DNA from: Streptomyces sp. NBC_00414
Lineage (GTDB): Bacteria > Actinomycetota > Actinomycetes > Streptomycetales > Streptomycetaceae
Reading direction: 5' to 3'
Assembly (NCBI RefSeq): GCF_036038375.1
Contig: NZ_CP107935.1
Location: 5,146,001 to 5,210,000, forward strand
Length of the DNA: 64,000 nt
A model generated the notes under the pieces. It was given only the letters and a program-made list of their open reading frames with translations, had not been told where the DNA came from and ran no database searches. Position 1 is the first letter of the stretch; each line of letters starts with the position of its first letter. This document shows positions 51,204 through 59,206 of this stretch, in pieces. The translations under genes were made by a program, and so were the position numbers.

Positions 51204-52978
51204 CCCATGGCGAAGAACAAGTGACCCTCCGGGGTGCGCGCGAGCGGTGGGTGCGCACGGGCGGGGTCGAGCTGTGTGTCGCCGAGTGGGGTGATCCGGC
51301 GACACAGCCGACGGTGGTGCTCGTGCACGGCTACCCGGACTCCAAGGAGGTGTGGTCCGAGGTCGCGGGGCGCCTGGCCGAGCGCTTCCATGTCGTGCTG
51401 TACGACGTGCGCGGCCACGGCAGGTCCACCGCGCCCCGGCCCCTGCGCGGCGGATTCACCCTGGAGAAGCTGACGGACGACTTCCTGGCGGTCGCGGACG
51501 CGGTCAGCCCGGACCGGCCGGTGCACCTGGTGGGCCACGACTGGGGTTCGGTGCAGGCCTGGGAGTTCACCACGGTCAAGCGCACGGAGGGGCGGATCGC
51601 CTCCTTCACGTCGATGTCCGGGCCTTCCCTCGACCACTTCGGGCACTGGATCAAGAAGCGGGTGTCCCGCCCGACGCCCCGCAGGGTCGGTCAACTGCTC
51701 GGCCAGGGCGCCAAGTCCTGGTACGTGTACCTGCTGCACACCCCCGTCCTGCCCGAACTGGCCTGGCGCGGCCCCCTCGGCAAGCAGTGGCCGAAGATCC
51801 TGCGCCGGCTGGAGAAGGTCCCCGCGGGCGACTATCCGACCTCGTCGCTGCCCACGGACGCGGCCCACGGAGCATGGCTGTACCGCGACAACGTCCGCCC
51901 GCGCCTGCGCAGGCCCCGCGACGACGCGTACGCGCACGCGCCCGTGCAGCTCATCACTCCCCTCGGGGACGCGTTCTTGTCGGAGCGGCTCTACGACGAA
52001 CTGGAGCAGTGGGCCCCGCGGCTGGTGCGCCGCACCCTCCCGGCGAAGCACTGGGTCCCGCGCACCCGGCCCGACCAGCTGGCCGCCTGGATCACCGAGT
52101 TCGTGAACTCGACCGAGGGCGGACGGCCCACGCCCGCGGTGAGCGGCCCGCACGCCGACCGCTTCGGCGGGCAGCTCGTGCTGGTCACCGGCGCGGGCAG
52201 CGGCATCGGACGGGCCACCGCCTTCGCGTTCGCCGAGGCCGGCGCGCGCGTGGTGGCCGTCGACCGGGACGCGGAGAGCGCGGCGCGCACCGCGGAGCTG
52301 TCCCGCCTCGCCGGCGCCCCGGAGGCCTGGGCCGAGACGGTCGACGTCTCGGACGAGCGGGCCATGGAGCAGCTCGCCGCGAAGGTCGCCGCGGAGTACG
52401 GGGTGGTGGACGTCCTGGTGAACAACGCCGGGATCGGACTGTCCGGCTCCTTCCTCGACACCACCGTGGAGGACTGGCGGAAGGTCCTCGACGTCAATCT
52501 GTGGGGTGTGATCCACGGCTGCCGGCTCTTCGGGAAGCAGATGGCCGAGCGCGGGCAGGGCGGCCACATCGTCAACACCGCGTCGGCGGCCGCGTATCTG
52601 CCGTCGAAGGCGCTGCCCGCCTACAGCACCTCCAAGGCGGCGGTGCTGATGCTCAGCGAGTGCCTGCGCGCCGAGCTGGCGGGCCAGGGCATCGGCGTCT
52701 CGGCTATCTGCCCCGGGTTCGTCAACACCGCCATCACCTCGACCGCCCGCTTCACGGGAGTCGACGCCGCCGAGGAGAAGCGGCGCCAGAAGAGGTCCGC
52801 GCGGCTGTACGGGCTGCGCAACTACCCGCCGGAGAAGGTCGCCGAGGCCATCGTGCGGGCCGTCGTCCGCAACCAGGCCGTGGTGCCCGTGACCGTGGAG
52901 GCGCGCGGCGGCCGACTCATGTCCCGTTTCGCCCCCAGGGCGCTGCGCGCGATCGCACGGATGGAGCCACCGCTGTGA
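51200..52978 (+). CDS. alpha/beta-hydrolase fused to short-chain dehydrogenase
   Basis: 592 residues. The N-terminal alpha/beta hydrolase (about 15-290) has LVHGYPDSKEVW, YDVRGHGRS and VGHDWGSVQAW (nucleophile replaced by Asp, as in epoxide hydrolases and dehalogenases) and a late His (AKHWVPRTRP). The C-terminal SDR (about 320-585) has the NAD(P) motif TGAGSGIGRA, NNAGIG, catalytic Ser (TASAAAYLPSKALPAYSTSKAA, Tyr-x-x-x-Lys) and PGFVNT. Fusions of this type occur in actinobacteria; substrates are unknown. The GTG at 51200 (GGAGGACAA before it) overlaps the M24 stop, and the stop overlaps the next GTG. Confidence 0.9.
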   Translation: MTHGEEQVTLRGARERWVRTGGVELCVAEWGDPATQPTVVLVHGYPDSKEVWSEVAGRLAERFHVVLYDVRGHGRSTAPRPLRGGFTLEKLTDDFLAVADAVSPDRPVHLVGHDWGSVQAWEFTTVKRTEGRIASFTSMSGPSLDHFGHWIKKRVSRPTPRRVGQLLGQGAKSWYVYLLHTPVLPELAWRGPLGKQWPKILRRLEKVPAGDYPTSSLPTDAAHGAWLYRDNVRPRLRRPRDDAYAHAPVQLITPLGDAFLSERLYDELEQWAPRLVRRTLPAKHWVPRTRPDQLAAWITEFVNSTEGGRPTPAVSGPHADRFGGQLVLVTGAGSGIGRATAFAFAEAGARVVAVDRDAESAARTAELSRLAGAPEAWAETVDVSDERAMEQLAAKVAAEYGVVDVLVNNAGIGLSGSFLDTTVEDWRKVLDVNLWGVIHGCRLFGKQMAERGQGGHIVNTASAAAYLPSKALPAYSTSKAAVLMLSECLRAELAGQGIGVSAICPGFVNTAITSTARFTGVDAAEEKRRQKRSARLYGLRNYPPEKVAEAIVRAVVRNQAVVPVTVEARGGRLMSRFAPRALRAIARMEPPL

Positions 52979-53874
52979 CCGAGCACCACACCATCACGCC
53001 CCGCCGGGTCTCCTTCGACTGGGAGGAGACCCCGCTCCACTGGATACCGGACGAACCGACCGCCACCCACGTCATCAACGTGCTGCATCTGCTGCTGCCC
53101 GCGGGGGAGCGGTGGTTCGTCAAGGTCTTCAAGGAAGGCCTGCCGCTGGTCACCGACCCCGAACTCCTCAAGGACGTCAAGGGGTTCATGGGCCAGGAGG
53201 CGACGCACAGCGTGCAGCACTCGTACGTGCTGGACCATCTGGCGGCGCAGCGGCTGGACACGGACGCGTACACCAGGCACGTCGAGTTCCTGTTCCGCAG
53301 GATCCTGGGCGAGACTCCGCCGCTGGGCCGGATACCGGCCCGGGAGTGGCTGTGCTTGAGGCTCTCGGTGGTCGCGGCCATAGAGCAGTTCACCGCGGTG
53401 CTGGGCGACTGGGTGCTGGCCGCCGGGGGACTGGACGATGCGGGCTCCGACGAGGTCATGCTCGACCTGCTGCGCTGGCACGGCGCGGAGGAGGTCGAGC
53501 ACCGCGCGGTCGCCTTCGACATGTACCAGCACTGCGGCGGCGAGGGCCTGCCCCGGTATGCGCGCCGGGTGGCGGGCATGGCGGTCACGGCTCCTGTGAT
53601 GCTGTACATGTGGGCGTGGGGCGCGGCCTATCTGATACGCCACGACCCGCGGTTGGCGGGCCGGCTGCGTTATTCGCTCAAGGAGCACAACCGGGCGGTG
53701 CGCAAGGGGCTGCTGCCCACGTGGAAGGAGCTGGGCTCGGCCGTGCCGCGCTATCTGCGGCGCTCGTACCATCCCTCGCAGGAGGGTTCGATGCGCCGCG
53801 CGGTCGAGTATCTGGCGCTGTCGCCCGCCGCTCGGGCGGCGGCGGGGGCGATCGGCAGGGCAGCGATCGCATAG
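52975..53874 (+). CDS. COG3687 metal-dependent hydrolase-like protein
   Basis: 299 residues, mainly helical. Family-typical segments FMGQEATHSVQHSYVLD and RWHGAEEVEHRAVAFDMY hold E-x-x-H type ligands like those of diiron four-helix proteins. TRHVEFLFRRILGE and C-terminal LRYSLKEHNRAVRKGLLPTW complete the match. Database members are called metal-dependent hydrolases without proof. Co-transcribed with the hydrolase-SDR fusion (GTGA overlap). A MerR gene follows 46 bases later. Confidence 0.83.
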   Translation: MTEHHTITPRRVSFDWEETPLHWIPDEPTATHVINVLHLLLPAGERWFVKVFKEGLPLVTDPELLKDVKGFMGQEATHSVQHSYVLDHLAAQRLDTDAYTRHVEFLFRRILGETPPLGRIPAREWLCLRLSVVAAIEQFTAVLGDWVLAAGGLDDAGSDEVMLDLLRWHGAEEVEHRAVAFDMYQHCGGEGLPRYARRVAGMAVTAPVMLYMWAWGAAYLIRHDPRLAGRLRYSLKEHNRAVRKGLLPTWKELGSAVPRYLRRSYHPSQEGSMRRAVEYLALSPAARAAAGAIGRAAIA

Positions 53875-53920
53875 CGACGAGGACCCGGGAGGGCCACGGG
53901 GACTCGGGAGGGCAGGAACC

Positions 53921-54877
53921 GTGATCGACGAACCGGCCGGCGCCGCGTACCGGATCGAGGACCTGGCGCACCGCAGTGGCGCCACGGTCCGGACGATCCG
54001 CGCCTATCAGGACCGCGGGCTGCTCCCCCGACCGGAGCGGCGCGGGCGCGCCAACGTCTACGCGGACACGCATCTGGCCCGGCTGCGGCAGATCGCGGAC
54101 CTGCTGGACCGCGGCTACACCCTGGCCTCCATCAAGGAGTTGTTGGAGGCCTGGGACGCGGGGCGTGGCCTGGGAGGCGTGCTCGGCCTGGTCGCCGAGG
54201 TGGACGGGCCGTGGACGGACGAGGAGGCGGTCCGTATCTCGCGGGCCGAGCTCGACGAACGGTTCGGCGGGCGCTCGGACGACGCGGCGGTCGCCGAAGC
54301 GGTCGAACTGGGAGTGCTCGAAAGAATTCCGGGCCAGAATCCGGGCCAGGAGGACATGTTCCTCGTACCGAGCCCCCAGGAGCTGGCGGTGGCGGCCGAG
54401 TTGTACGAGGCGGGCGTTCCGCTGTCCGCGATCGCCGGCCATCTGCGGGAGTTGAGGGGTCAGGTCGAGCACATCGCCTCGCGGTTCCTGGAGTTCACGG
54501 CCGAGCACGTCTTCGCCCGTTATCTCGGCGAACATCCGCCGAACGACGCCGACGCCACGGAAGCGGCCGATCTCGTACGTCGGCTGCGGCCGCTCGCCCG
54601 TCAGACGGTGGACGCCGAACTGGCTCGGGCCATGCAGTTGTTCGCCCACCGGGAGCTGCGCCGGCACCTGGGTGTGGAGCAGGTCCGGCCAGGTGTGGAC
54701 GGGACACGCACCGTGGCGGTACCCGCGACGACAATGACCGCTGTGGAAAGCCTTGTCGGCGCGGAGCACGCGGCCGAGTTCATCGCGCTGGCCGCCGAAC
54801 GCGAGGTCAGGGCAAGAGGCTTGGACGCGCTGGCCGCACAGGGCCCTCGGACGGCGGAAGTTGACGAACCCCTGTGA
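53921..54877 (+). CDS. MerR-family regulator
   Basis: 318 residues. An N-terminal winged helix (YRIEDLAHRSGATVRTIRAYQDRGLLPRPERRGRANVYADTHLARL, about 10-54) and a helical effector region. The C-terminal part is long and helical without Cys clusters, so an organic ligand is more likely than a metal. GTG at 53921 with GCAGGAA. It lies 46 bases after the COG3687 gene in the same direction, so it probably controls that operon or is read with it. Confidence 0.87.
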   Translation: MIDEPAGAAYRIEDLAHRSGATVRTIRAYQDRGLLPRPERRGRANVYADTHLARLRQIADLLDRGYTLASIKELLEAWDAGRGLGGVLGLVAEVDGPWTDEEAVRISRAELDERFGGRSDDAAVAEAVELGVLERIPGQNPGQEDMFLVPSPQELAVAAELYEAGVPLSAIAGHLRELRGQVEHIASRFLEFTAEHVFARYLGEHPPNDADATEAADLVRRLRPLARQTVDAELARAMQLFAHRELRRHLGVEQVRPGVDGTRTVAVPATTMTAVESLVGAEHAAEFIALAAEREVRARGLDALAAQGPRTAEVDEPL

Positions 54878-54889
54878 ATGAGAAGGAAG

Positions 54890-54943
54890 TTGTCCACAGA
54901 ATCCCCAACTGAGCCTGTGGATAACGCATTTGGCTGTGGATCA
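54890..54943. promoter_or_regulatory. three DnaA boxes upstream of kptA
   Basis: TTGTCCACA at 54890-54898 (exact, plus), TGTGGATAA at 54916-54924 (exact, minus) and TGTGGATCA at 54935-54943 (one mismatch, minus), all within 54 bases. Both orientations are present. It is a compact group similar in style to the spacer upstream of serS. Confidence 0.55.
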
Positions 54944-54999
54944 AACCTCCGGGCCAAAATCAATCGCGTGATCAGTGTCTCTCCAGGCACCCTGACGGG

Positions 55000-55611
55000 A
55001 TGAACGAAAACGACCGCGCGGGAAATGATCCGACCGCCGGGACCGACCCGAACAGAAGCGGTCTCGACGAGAGGCGCACCGTAAAGGTGTCGAAGTACCT
55101 CTCGAAGCATCTGCGGCATCAGCCCGAGCGGATCGGGCTCACGCTCGACGAGGGCGGCTGGGTCGAGATCGGCACGCTGATGGCCGCGGCGGCGGCACAC
55201 GGCTTCCGCTTCACCCGGAGCGAGCTCGACCACGTGGTGGCCCACAACGACAAGCGGCGCTTCGCGATCGAAGGCACCCGGATCCGCGCCAGCCAGGGCC
55301 ACTCCGTGGAGGTCGACCTGGGTCTGCCGTCGGCGACCCCGCCCGCGTACCTCTATCACGGCACCGTCGCCCGCAGTCTGGACGCGATCCGCGCCGAGGG
55401 CCTGCGGCCCATGAACCGGCACGACGTGCACCTGTCGGCCGACCGCGAGACGGCGACCCGCGTCGGAGCGCGCCGTGGCCGCCCCGTCGTGCTCTCCGTG
55501 GACGCCGGCGCCATGAGCCGCGACGGCCATGTCTTCACGGTCAGCGCCAACGGCGTCTGGCTCACGGCCGCCGTACCCCCGCGCTACCTGCGGTTTCCGG
55601 CCACGCACTGA
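55000..55611 (+). CDS. kptA: RNA 2'-phosphotransferase (Tpt1/KptA family)
   Basis: 203 residues. Family enzymes remove an internal 2'-phosphate from RNA using NAD+. Signature parts: SKYLSKHLRHQPERIGL, RIRASQGHS, YLYHGT, MNRHDVHLS and GRPVVLSVDAG. The N-terminal 20 residues are non-conserved. Bacteria have no known tRNA-splicing step producing this mark; KptA may act on ribose-phosphorylated RNA from ligation, or on ADP-ribosylation chemistry. ATG at 55000. Confidence 0.92.
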   Translation: MNENDRAGNDPTAGTDPNRSGLDERRTVKVSKYLSKHLRHQPERIGLTLDEGGWVEIGTLMAAAAAHGFRFTRSELDHVVAHNDKRRFAIEGTRIRASQGHSVEVDLGLPSATPPAYLYHGTVARSLDAIRAEGLRPMNRHDVHLSADRETATRVGARRGRPVVLSVDAGAMSRDGHVFTVSANGVWLTAAVPPRYLRFPATH

Positions 55612-55769
55612 GGCCGGGGAACCGGGCCGCTCGCGGGAGCCAGACACCGGGAGTCGGGGCCTGATGGGGCCACGTACCGATTACTCGCCGATCACTCACC
55701 GACCGCTCGCCGGTCAACCGCCGGTCGGCCGCTTCGGTGTGCCGCACGGCTGCGCTTAGGCTCTGCGAC

Positions 55770-56681
55770 ATGAGTCTGCGTCTGAGCACCGTGATCCTGC
55801 CGTACCTCCGCTGGCACGAGGGAGGGCGTTCCACCTGGCAGCGCGCCGAGCAGCTCGGGTTCCACACCGCTTTCACGTACGACCACCTGGCATGGCGGAC
55901 GTTCCGCGAGGGCCCCTGGTACGGCGCCGTGCCGACGCTGACCGCCGCCGCGGGCGCCACCGACCGGCTGCGCCTCGGCACGCTGGTCACCTCCCCGAAC
56001 TTCCGGCACCCGGTGGCCCTCGCCAAGGAACTGATCTCGCTCGACGACATCTCCGGTGGCCGGATCACGCTGGGCATCGGCGCGGGCGGTTCCGGCTTCG
56101 ACGCCACGACGCTGCTGCGCACCGGCGAGGAGCCGTGGACGCCGCGCGAGCGGGCCGACCGCTTCGCCGAATTCGTACCGCTGCTCGACCGGCTGCTCAC
56201 CGAGGACACCGTGTCGTACGACGGCACGTTCTACTCGGCGCGTGAGGCCTACAACATCCCCGGCTGCGTCCAGCGCCCCCGGCTGCCCTTCGCGGTGGCC
56301 GCCACCGGGCCGCGCGGGCTGCGGCTCGCCGCCGCGCACGGGCAGGCGTGGGTGACCACCGGGGACCCGAAGCTCTTCGAGGCGGGCACGCCCGACCAGT
56401 CGGTGGACGCCCTCCGTGGTCAGCTGGAGAAGCTGACCGCCGCGTGCGAGACGGCCGGCCGCGATGTGCGCGAGCTCGACAAGGTCCTGCTCACCGGCTT
56501 CACCCCGGACCGCGGACGTCCGTTGGAGTCTCTCGACGCGTTCGTCGACTTCGCGGGCCGCCACAAGGAGCTGGGCTTCACGGACATCGTGATCCACTGG
56601 CCCATCCCGGACTCCGACTTCGCTGCGGACGAGAAGGTCTTCGAGCAGATCGCGCTGGAAGCGGTGTCGCAACTGGGCTGA
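55770..56681 (+). CDS. LLM-class flavin-dependent oxidoreductase
   Basis: 303 residues of the luciferase-like (F420 or FMN) TIM barrel. Conserved segments: DHLAWRTFREGPWYGAVPTLTAAAGATDRLRLGTLVTSPNFRHP, DDISGGRITLGIGAGGSGFDA and TYSFxPLLDRLLTEDTVSYDG-like stretch, with late VHWPIPDSDFAADEK. No signal peptide. Substrate and cofactor cannot be fixed from the sequence. ATG at 55770 fits the family's start. Confidence 0.9.
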   Translation: MSLRLSTVILPYLRWHEGGRSTWQRAEQLGFHTAFTYDHLAWRTFREGPWYGAVPTLTAAAGATDRLRLGTLVTSPNFRHPVALAKELISLDDISGGRITLGIGAGGSGFDATTLLRTGEEPWTPRERADRFAEFVPLLDRLLTEDTVSYDGTFYSAREAYNIPGCVQRPRLPFAVAATGPRGLRLAAAHGQAWVTTGDPKLFEAGTPDQSVDALRGQLEKLTAACETAGRDVRELDKVLLTGFTPDRGRPLESLDAFVDFAGRHKELGFTDIVIHWPIPDSDFAADEKVFEQIALEAVSQLG

Positions 56682-56797
56682 CGCCCGGTTGCCCAGCTGG
56701 GGCGGACACCCGGTTGCTCAACCGGGTCGCACGCCCGGTGGGGAGGGGGTACGGCCCGGTACGCGGCCGCAGGTCGTTCCGGGTTGCTCGCGGCGTT

Positions 56798-56812
56798 CCC
56801 CCCCCCCCCCCC
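56798..56812. repeat. C15 homopolymer tract
   Basis: Fifteen consecutive C (56798-56812) followed by further C-rich bases, in the spacer between the LLM oxidoreductase and the HAD gene. Such a tract is prone to slippage and to sequencing error. Confidence 0.95.
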
Positions 56813-56956
56813 ACCACCCCCACCCCCTACCGGGCGCGCCCCCGACTGCCGTCCGCCCACCGGGCTGCGTCTGGCAAAACTGCAGGTCAAGGGCTGTGTC
56901 ACTCACATGTGCGGACCGCCGCACGCCCGTGCGCGCATATGCGGGAGAATGACGGA

Positions 56957-57826
56957 GTGACCTCAGCGACCCGACGGCCCGGGATTCCGGCCTCCCCCCT
57001 CCCGCCCCGCCTGATCGCCACGGACCTCGACGGCACCCTGCTGCACGACGACAAGTCCGTCTCGCCGCGCACGGTGGCCGCCCTGGCCGCCGCCGAGGAG
57101 GCCGGCATCGAGGTCTTCTTCGTGACCGGGCGCCCGGCTCGCTGGATGGACGTCGTGAGTGATCACGTCCATGGTCACGGACTTGCCATCTGCGGAAACG
57201 GCGCCGCCGTGGTCGATCTGCACGGCGGCCCCGGCGCCCACCGCTTCGTCAAGGTGCGGGAACTGGCGCGGGAGAACGCGCTCGACGCCGTACGGCTGCT
57301 GCGCGACGCCGCTCCGGGCACCCTCTTCGCCATCGAGCAGACGTACGGCTTCTACCAGGAGCCCGCCTACCCGAAGCTGCACCTGGAGGCTCCCGACTCC
57401 CTCGCGCCCGCCGAGAAGCTCTTGGCGCCGGATGCCCCGGGGGCGGACGAACCGGTGCTCAAGATCCTCGCGTACCACCACGAGATCGCCCCGGACGACT
57501 TCCTCATGACCGCCCGGCTGGCCATCGGCGACCGGGCCAACGTGACCCGGTCCAGCCCCAGCGCGCTGCTGGAGATCAGCGGCCCCGGCGTATCGAAGGC
57601 CAGCACCCTCGCGCTGTGCTGCGCCGAGCGCGGTATCTCGCACGAAGAGGTCGTCGCCTTCGGTGACATGCCGAACGACGTGGAGATGCTCACCTGGGCG
57701 GGCACGTCGTACGCGATGGGCAACGCGCACCCCGACGTGATCGCCGCGGCGTCCGGACGCACGGCCGCCAACACCGAGGACGGCGTGGCCGTGGTGATCG
57801 AGCGGATACTCGCGGAACACCGGTAG
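56957..57826 (+). CDS. Cof-type HAD phosphatase
   Basis: 289 residues. LIATDLDGTLL (Asp nucleophile), VFFVTGRPARW, VSKASTLAL with catalytic Lys and AFGDMPNDVEML (acidic pair). C2B cap. Closest visible relative within the window is the protein at 44823-45680. GTG at 56957. Substrate unknown. Confidence 0.9.
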   Translation: MTSATRRPGIPASPLPPRLIATDLDGTLLHDDKSVSPRTVAALAAAEEAGIEVFFVTGRPARWMDVVSDHVHGHGLAICGNGAAVVDLHGGPGAHRFVKVRELARENALDAVRLLRDAAPGTLFAIEQTYGFYQEPAYPKLHLEAPDSLAPAEKLLAPDAPGADEPVLKILAYHHEIAPDDFLMTARLAIGDRANVTRSSPSALLEISGPGVSKASTLALCCAERGISHEEVVAFGDMPNDVEMLTWAGTSYAMGNAHPDVIAAASGRTAANTEDGVAVVIERILAEHR

Positions 57827-57948
57827 AAGCGGAACACCGGCGGGGGCGGAACACCGCCGGGAACGGGCCCCCGGCCGTCGGTGGCCGCGTTCGCCGGCCA
57901 CGGGCGGCCATCGGCTCGCCCCCGGCCACAGGCGACCCCCTTCCCGGC

Positions 57949-59025
57949 CTACAGCTCGACTCCCCGCTCGGCGAGCCACTCCCGCGGATCGATCGCCGAG
58001 CCCGACCGCGGGGTCAGGCGTACCTCGAAGTGCAGATGCGGGCCCGTCGAGTTGCCGGTCGTGCCCGACTGGCCGACCCATTGCCCGACGGACACCCGCT
58101 CCCCCTGGTCCACGGTGACGGCCGCCAGATGGGCGTACTGCGTGTAGTAACCGCCCGCGTGCCTCACCACGACCTCGATGCCGAACGGCCCGCCGCACGA
58201 CACCTTCACCACCCGCCCCTTGCCCACCGAACGCACCGGCGTACCGATGTCCACCGCGAAGTCCTGCCCGGTGTGCCGGCTCGCCCAGCGTTCACCGCCG
58301 CTGCCGAATCCCGCGGAGAGCCCGTACGTCTCCACCGGCGGGACCCATCGCCGGGTGAAGGCCGTGTCCGGCTGGTCCAGCCGCGCGGAACCCCGGCAGG
58401 CGCCCGCGGCGACCGAGGCGTCCGCCTGCCCCTGGAGCGTCCCCTGGGCCTCCTCCAGCTTGCGTTCGATGCCCTGCTTGATCTCGGCGAGTTCGTCGTT
58501 GCGCCGTTCCAGCGCCCGCCGGGCGGAGGCCGCCCTCGACTCGTCGGCGGCGAGCCTGCTCTCGGCCCGGCGGCTCCTGGTGACGGCGTTGTCGACCGCG
58601 AGGTCCGCCTGCCGGACGGCACGCTGACCGCGCATCAGCTCCTCGGGGCTGTCCGCGAGCAGCATCCGCGCGGTGTGCGGGAGTCCACCGCCGTCGCGGT
58701 ACTGGGCGCGCGCGATGCGGCCGAGGTCCCCGTGCAGCAGGGCGATGTCCTGCCGCTCCCGGTCGAGAAGCCGTTCCAGCCGCTGGGTCCGGCCCCGCTG
58801 TGCCTCGGCCTCGCGGCGCCCCGCCTCGTACTGCTGCGTCGCCAGGGACACCTCCTCGTACAGCCGCACGACCTCAACGCCGACCCCGCCGGTGCTGTCT
58901 GAACTGTCGGAGCTGTCGGAGCTGTCGGCGTCTCCGGTGGCCGCCGTGGGTCCGGCCATCAGAACGGCCAGCGCGCACGACAGCAGCGTGACGAGCAGGG
59001 GACGGTGACGGCGACGTGAGCGCAT
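57949..59025 (-). CDS. secreted M23 peptidase with coiled coil
   Basis: 358 residues. A signal peptide (about 1-29), a Ser/Asp repeat (SSDSSDSSDS), a long coiled coil (about 55-200) with basic and acidic heptads, and a C-terminal LytM domain (about 225-355). Zn-binding HTGQDFAVDIG and HLHFEV motifs are complete, so an endopeptidase active on peptidoglycan is likely. The coiled coil resembles EnvC/NlpD regulators of cell-wall hydrolases. ATG at 59025. Monocistronic. Confidence 0.9.
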   Translation of the reverse strand: MRSRRRHRPLLVTLLSCALAVLMAGPTAATGDADSSDSSDSSDSTGGVGVEVVRLYEEVSLATQQYEAGRREAEAQRGRTQRLERLLDRERQDIALLHGDLGRIARAQYRDGGGLPHTARMLLADSPEELMRGQRAVRQADLAVDNAVTRSRRAESRLAADESRAASARRALERRNDELAEIKQGIERKLEEAQGTLQGQADASVAAGACRGSARLDQPDTAFTRRWVPPVETYGLSAGFGSGGERWASRHTGQDFAVDIGTPVRSVGKGRVVKVSCGGPFGIEVVVRHAGGYYTQYAHLAAVTVDQGERVSVGQWVGQSGTTGNSTGPHLHFEVRLTPRSGSAIDPREWLAERGVEL

Positions 59026-59206
59026 GACATGGATCGTGTCGCGCGGGGACGCCTCCGGTCCTGTTCACCTCGTGCACCTGGGGGAGCGGTCGGCACGGAC
59101 GGACCACTGCGTTGGGCCGAACAGGGGTCCCGCCGAGGCCGTTTCGGCGAGCCGCTCCACGCGTCCGCCCGGCAGTCCGGCCGACAGGGCCCGTCCCGCC
59201 CGGGGT

